Shown piece by piece: positions 7,363 to 7,870 of a stretch of DNA of 7,870 bases. Under the pieces are notes generated by a model, which saw nothing but the letters and a program-made list of their open reading frames with translations, made no database searches and was not told where the DNA came from. The DNA comes from Candidatus Latescibacterota bacterium (GTDB taxonomy: Bacteria; JAAXHH01; JABIQT01), in the NCBI GenBank assembly GCA_018667995.1, contig JABIQT010000279.1, forward strand, positions 1 through 7,870. Reading direction: 5' to 3'. Made by a program: the position numbers and the translations under genes. How positions within the stretch are numbered: the first letter of the stretch is position 1; every line of letters starts with the position of its first letter.

Positions 7363-7391
7363 AATATACGGAGGCGCCTGAGGCCTGTCAA
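7363..7391 (-). promoter_or_regulatory. Sigma70-like promoter of the aminotransferase gene
   Basis: On the minus strand a perfect TTGACA (7386-7391) is followed by 17 bp and TATATT (7363-7368). Transcription should start near 7355, leaving about 38 nt before the ATG with GGGGAG well placed. The spacer contains the palindrome AGGCGCCT (7372-7379), a possible regulator contact. Confidence 0.7.
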
Positions 7392-7421
7392 TTGCCTGGC
7401 ATCAGGGACGCGTTGACAGGC
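7383..7421. repeat. Nine-bp inverted repeat joining two divergent -35 boxes
   Basis: GCCTGTCAA (7383-7391) and TTGACAGGC (7413-7421) are perfect inverted copies separated by 21 bp, and each contains the -35 hexamer of one divergent promoter. The half-site GCCTG or its complement recurs at 7376-7380, 7394-7398 and, as CAGG, at 7403-7406. Part of the symmetry follows from opposed TTGACA boxes, but the extra GGC and the repeated half-sites do not. This may be a shared operator. Confidence 0.4.
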
Positions 7422-7441
7422 ATGCTTATGCCTCTTAGATT
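7413..7441 (+). promoter_or_regulatory. Promoter candidate for the RND permease gene
   Basis: TTGACA (7413-7418), a 17-bp spacer and TAGATT (7436-7441) form a plausible promoter reading right. The -35 is perfect; the -10 matches TATAAT at four of six positions. Transcription would start near 7448, leaving an unusually long leader of about 260 nt before the GTG at 7710. Confidence 0.42.
7418..7433. repeat. Inverted repeat AGGCAT-N4-ATGCCT inside the plus-strand promoter spacer
   Basis: Perfect 6-bp arms (7418-7423, 7428-7433) fill the spacer between TTGACA and TAGATT. This position is typical of repressor operators and of MerR-type activator sites. No regulator gene lies in the window, so the role is inference. 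Confidence 0.4.
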
Positions 7442-7545
7442 GAAGCCACTGGTTTGTCGTAGTGATGGATATTTAATGAACGCGCACTCCCGGCCTGTAC
7501 CAATCGCCTTCTCTCCGTCGTGCCTGTCGTCACGAGAGATCAGAT

Positions 7546-7713
7546 ATGAAACATTCTTCAGAAATCACCCGTCTAACGGGCACCAGGACGGGAGCCAACC
7601 CCGTTGTACTCTCTCTTCGTAATACCTGGATAGGGAAATTCGATAGCTTTTTTCATCTACCGCTTGGCCAGTCATCGAACGGGCCAAACCAGGTGAGCAG
7701 GAATCCTTTGTGA
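7546..7713 (+). CDS. Possible 55-codon leader ORF coupled to the RND gene
   Basis: An ATG at 7546 opens a 55-residue frame (MKHSSEITRLTGTRTG..., ending VSRNPL). Its TGA (7711-7713) overlaps the GTG start of the permease by the GTGA pattern, like the ATGA junctions in the nearby operon. GAGAG lies 7 nt before the ATG. The product has no signal peptide, membrane segment or motif that I recognise, and codon choice does not clearly support coding. It could be a small coupled leader peptide or a chance frame in a long untranslated leader. Confidence 0.25.
   Translation: MKHSSEITRLTGTRTGANPVVLSLRNTWIGKFDSFFHLPLGQSSNGPNQVSRNPL
7664..7687. repeat. Inverted repeat TTGGCC-N12-GGCCAA just before the permease ribosome site
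   Basis: Perfect 6-bp arms (7664-7669, 7682-7687) could form an RNA hairpin ending 11 nt before the AGGA of the permease gene. No T-run follows, so it is not a terminator. It may affect translation or bind a protein, or may be chance. Confidence 0.25.
7699..7702 (+). promoter_or_regulatory. Ribosome binding site that decides the GTG start of the permease
   Basis: AGGA lies 7 nt upstream of the GTG at 7710. The frame stays open upstream only to a TAG at 7644-7646, with no ATG in between, so this site and the family-like N terminus that follows support GTG as the start. Confidence 0.6.
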
Positions 7714-7870
7714 TAACAGACTTCTCCGTACGACATCCCGTCACTGTATCAATGATTATGCTCGGCATCGTGATTCTCGGTGCCATCTCGTTGGACCGTC
7801 TTGGAACAGATCTACTGCCTTCGATCTACAATCCTCGCATTGTCGTAGAGCTACAATCAGGAGAGAGATC
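7710..7870 (+). CDS. Efflux RND transporter permease subunit, N-terminal fragment
   Basis: The frame opening with GTG at 7710 codes for 53 residues and leaves the window at the right edge. It reads as the N terminus of an AcrB/HAE1-type inner-membrane pump: a short cytoplasmic start ending in SVRHPVTVSMI, a first transmembrane helix (about residues 11-28, MIMLGIVILGAISL), then LGTDLLPSIYNPRIVVELQSGER, which matches the usual L-P-x-(I/Y)-x-P-x-(I/V)-x-V segment leading into the periplasmic porter domain. The pump would use proton motive force to export drugs, lipids or metabolites with a membrane fusion protein and an outer-membrane channel; neither is visible, so they may lie further right. 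The fragment is too short to separate drug-efflux from metal-efflux types, though the motif favours the HAE group. Confidence 0.82.
   Translation, partial: MITDFSVRHPVTVSMIMLGIVILGAISLDRLGTDLLPSIYNPRIVVELQSGER

Larger units (their letters stand above)
7318..7709. other. Divergent regulatory region and long leader without a confident gene
   Basis: These 392 bases lie between the aminotransferase and the RND permease. The left part (about 7326-7441) holds the aminotransferase ribosome site, two back-to-back promoter candidates and several inverted repeats. The right part (7442-7709) would be a leader of about 260 nt for the permease gene. It contains only a weak 55-codon frame and two small hairpins (7568-7580, CCCGT/ACGGG with a 3-nt loop, and 7664-7687). 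I see no conserved protein or known riboswitch in it. Confidence 0.6.

Noticed and set aside
7347-7622. A 91-codon plus-strand frame
   Set aside because: It runs through both divergent promoter candidates, has no ribosome site that I can see and no recognisable motif.
1-7870. CRISPR arrays, tRNA or rRNA genes, insertion sequences, phage or defence genes
   Set aside because: I saw no regularly spaced repeats, cloverleaf sequences, transposase motifs or known defence families. The window is metabolic and transport genes.

Overview
The window reads as chromosomal DNA from a mid-GC bacterium. Genes are tightly packed and TTGAC-type promoters sit in the gaps between divergent genes. A phytanoyl-CoA dioxygenase fused to HEAT-like sequence, an Ldh-family oxidoreductase and GH39-like glycosidases recall uncultured marine or sponge-associated lineages such as Latescibacterota or Poribacteria. 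That assignment is inference from gene families only; no marker gene is present.

Layout, left to right. Bases 1-942 (minus strand) hold the N-terminal 314 residues of a PhyH-type Fe(II)/2-oxoglutarate oxygenase that runs off the left edge just as HEAT-like sequence begins. A 167-bp divergent promoter region (943-1109) separates it from a plus-strand operon of three genes: an Ldh2-type NAD(P)-dependent 2-hydroxyacid dehydrogenase (1110-2198), a lipoprotein-like GH39-type glycosidase (2195-3688), and a larger secreted protein with an N-terminal carbohydrate-binding-like domain and a GH39-type catalytic domain (3685-5796). Both junctions in this operon are 4-bp ATGA stop/start overlaps. A 99-bp convergent gap follows. 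It ends at a minus-strand aminotransferase of the alanine aminotransferase (GPT) type (5896-7317). A second divergent regulatory region, rich in inverted repeats, lies upstream of it. At the right edge the first 53 residues of an RND-family efflux permease begin with GTG at 7710.

How the genes may work together (inference): the two glycosidases probably act outside the cytoplasm on a glycan or glycoside, one tethered to a membrane and one secreted with its own binding domain. The cytoplasmic Ldh-type enzyme is translationally coupled to them and would reduce or oxidise a 2-keto/2-hydroxy acid, possibly one made from the released sugar. The divergent oxygenase may share regulation. No sugar transporter, sugar kinase or dedicated regulator is visible, so the substrate cannot be named. 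The aminotransferase and the efflux pump look like a separate divergent pair.

I found no CRISPR array, tRNA, rRNA, insertion sequence or prophage gene. The least ordinary points are the coupled Ldh-GH39-GH39 operon, an Asp where this Ldh family normally has a conserved His, the PhyH-HEAT fusion, and the two operator-like divergent promoter regions.
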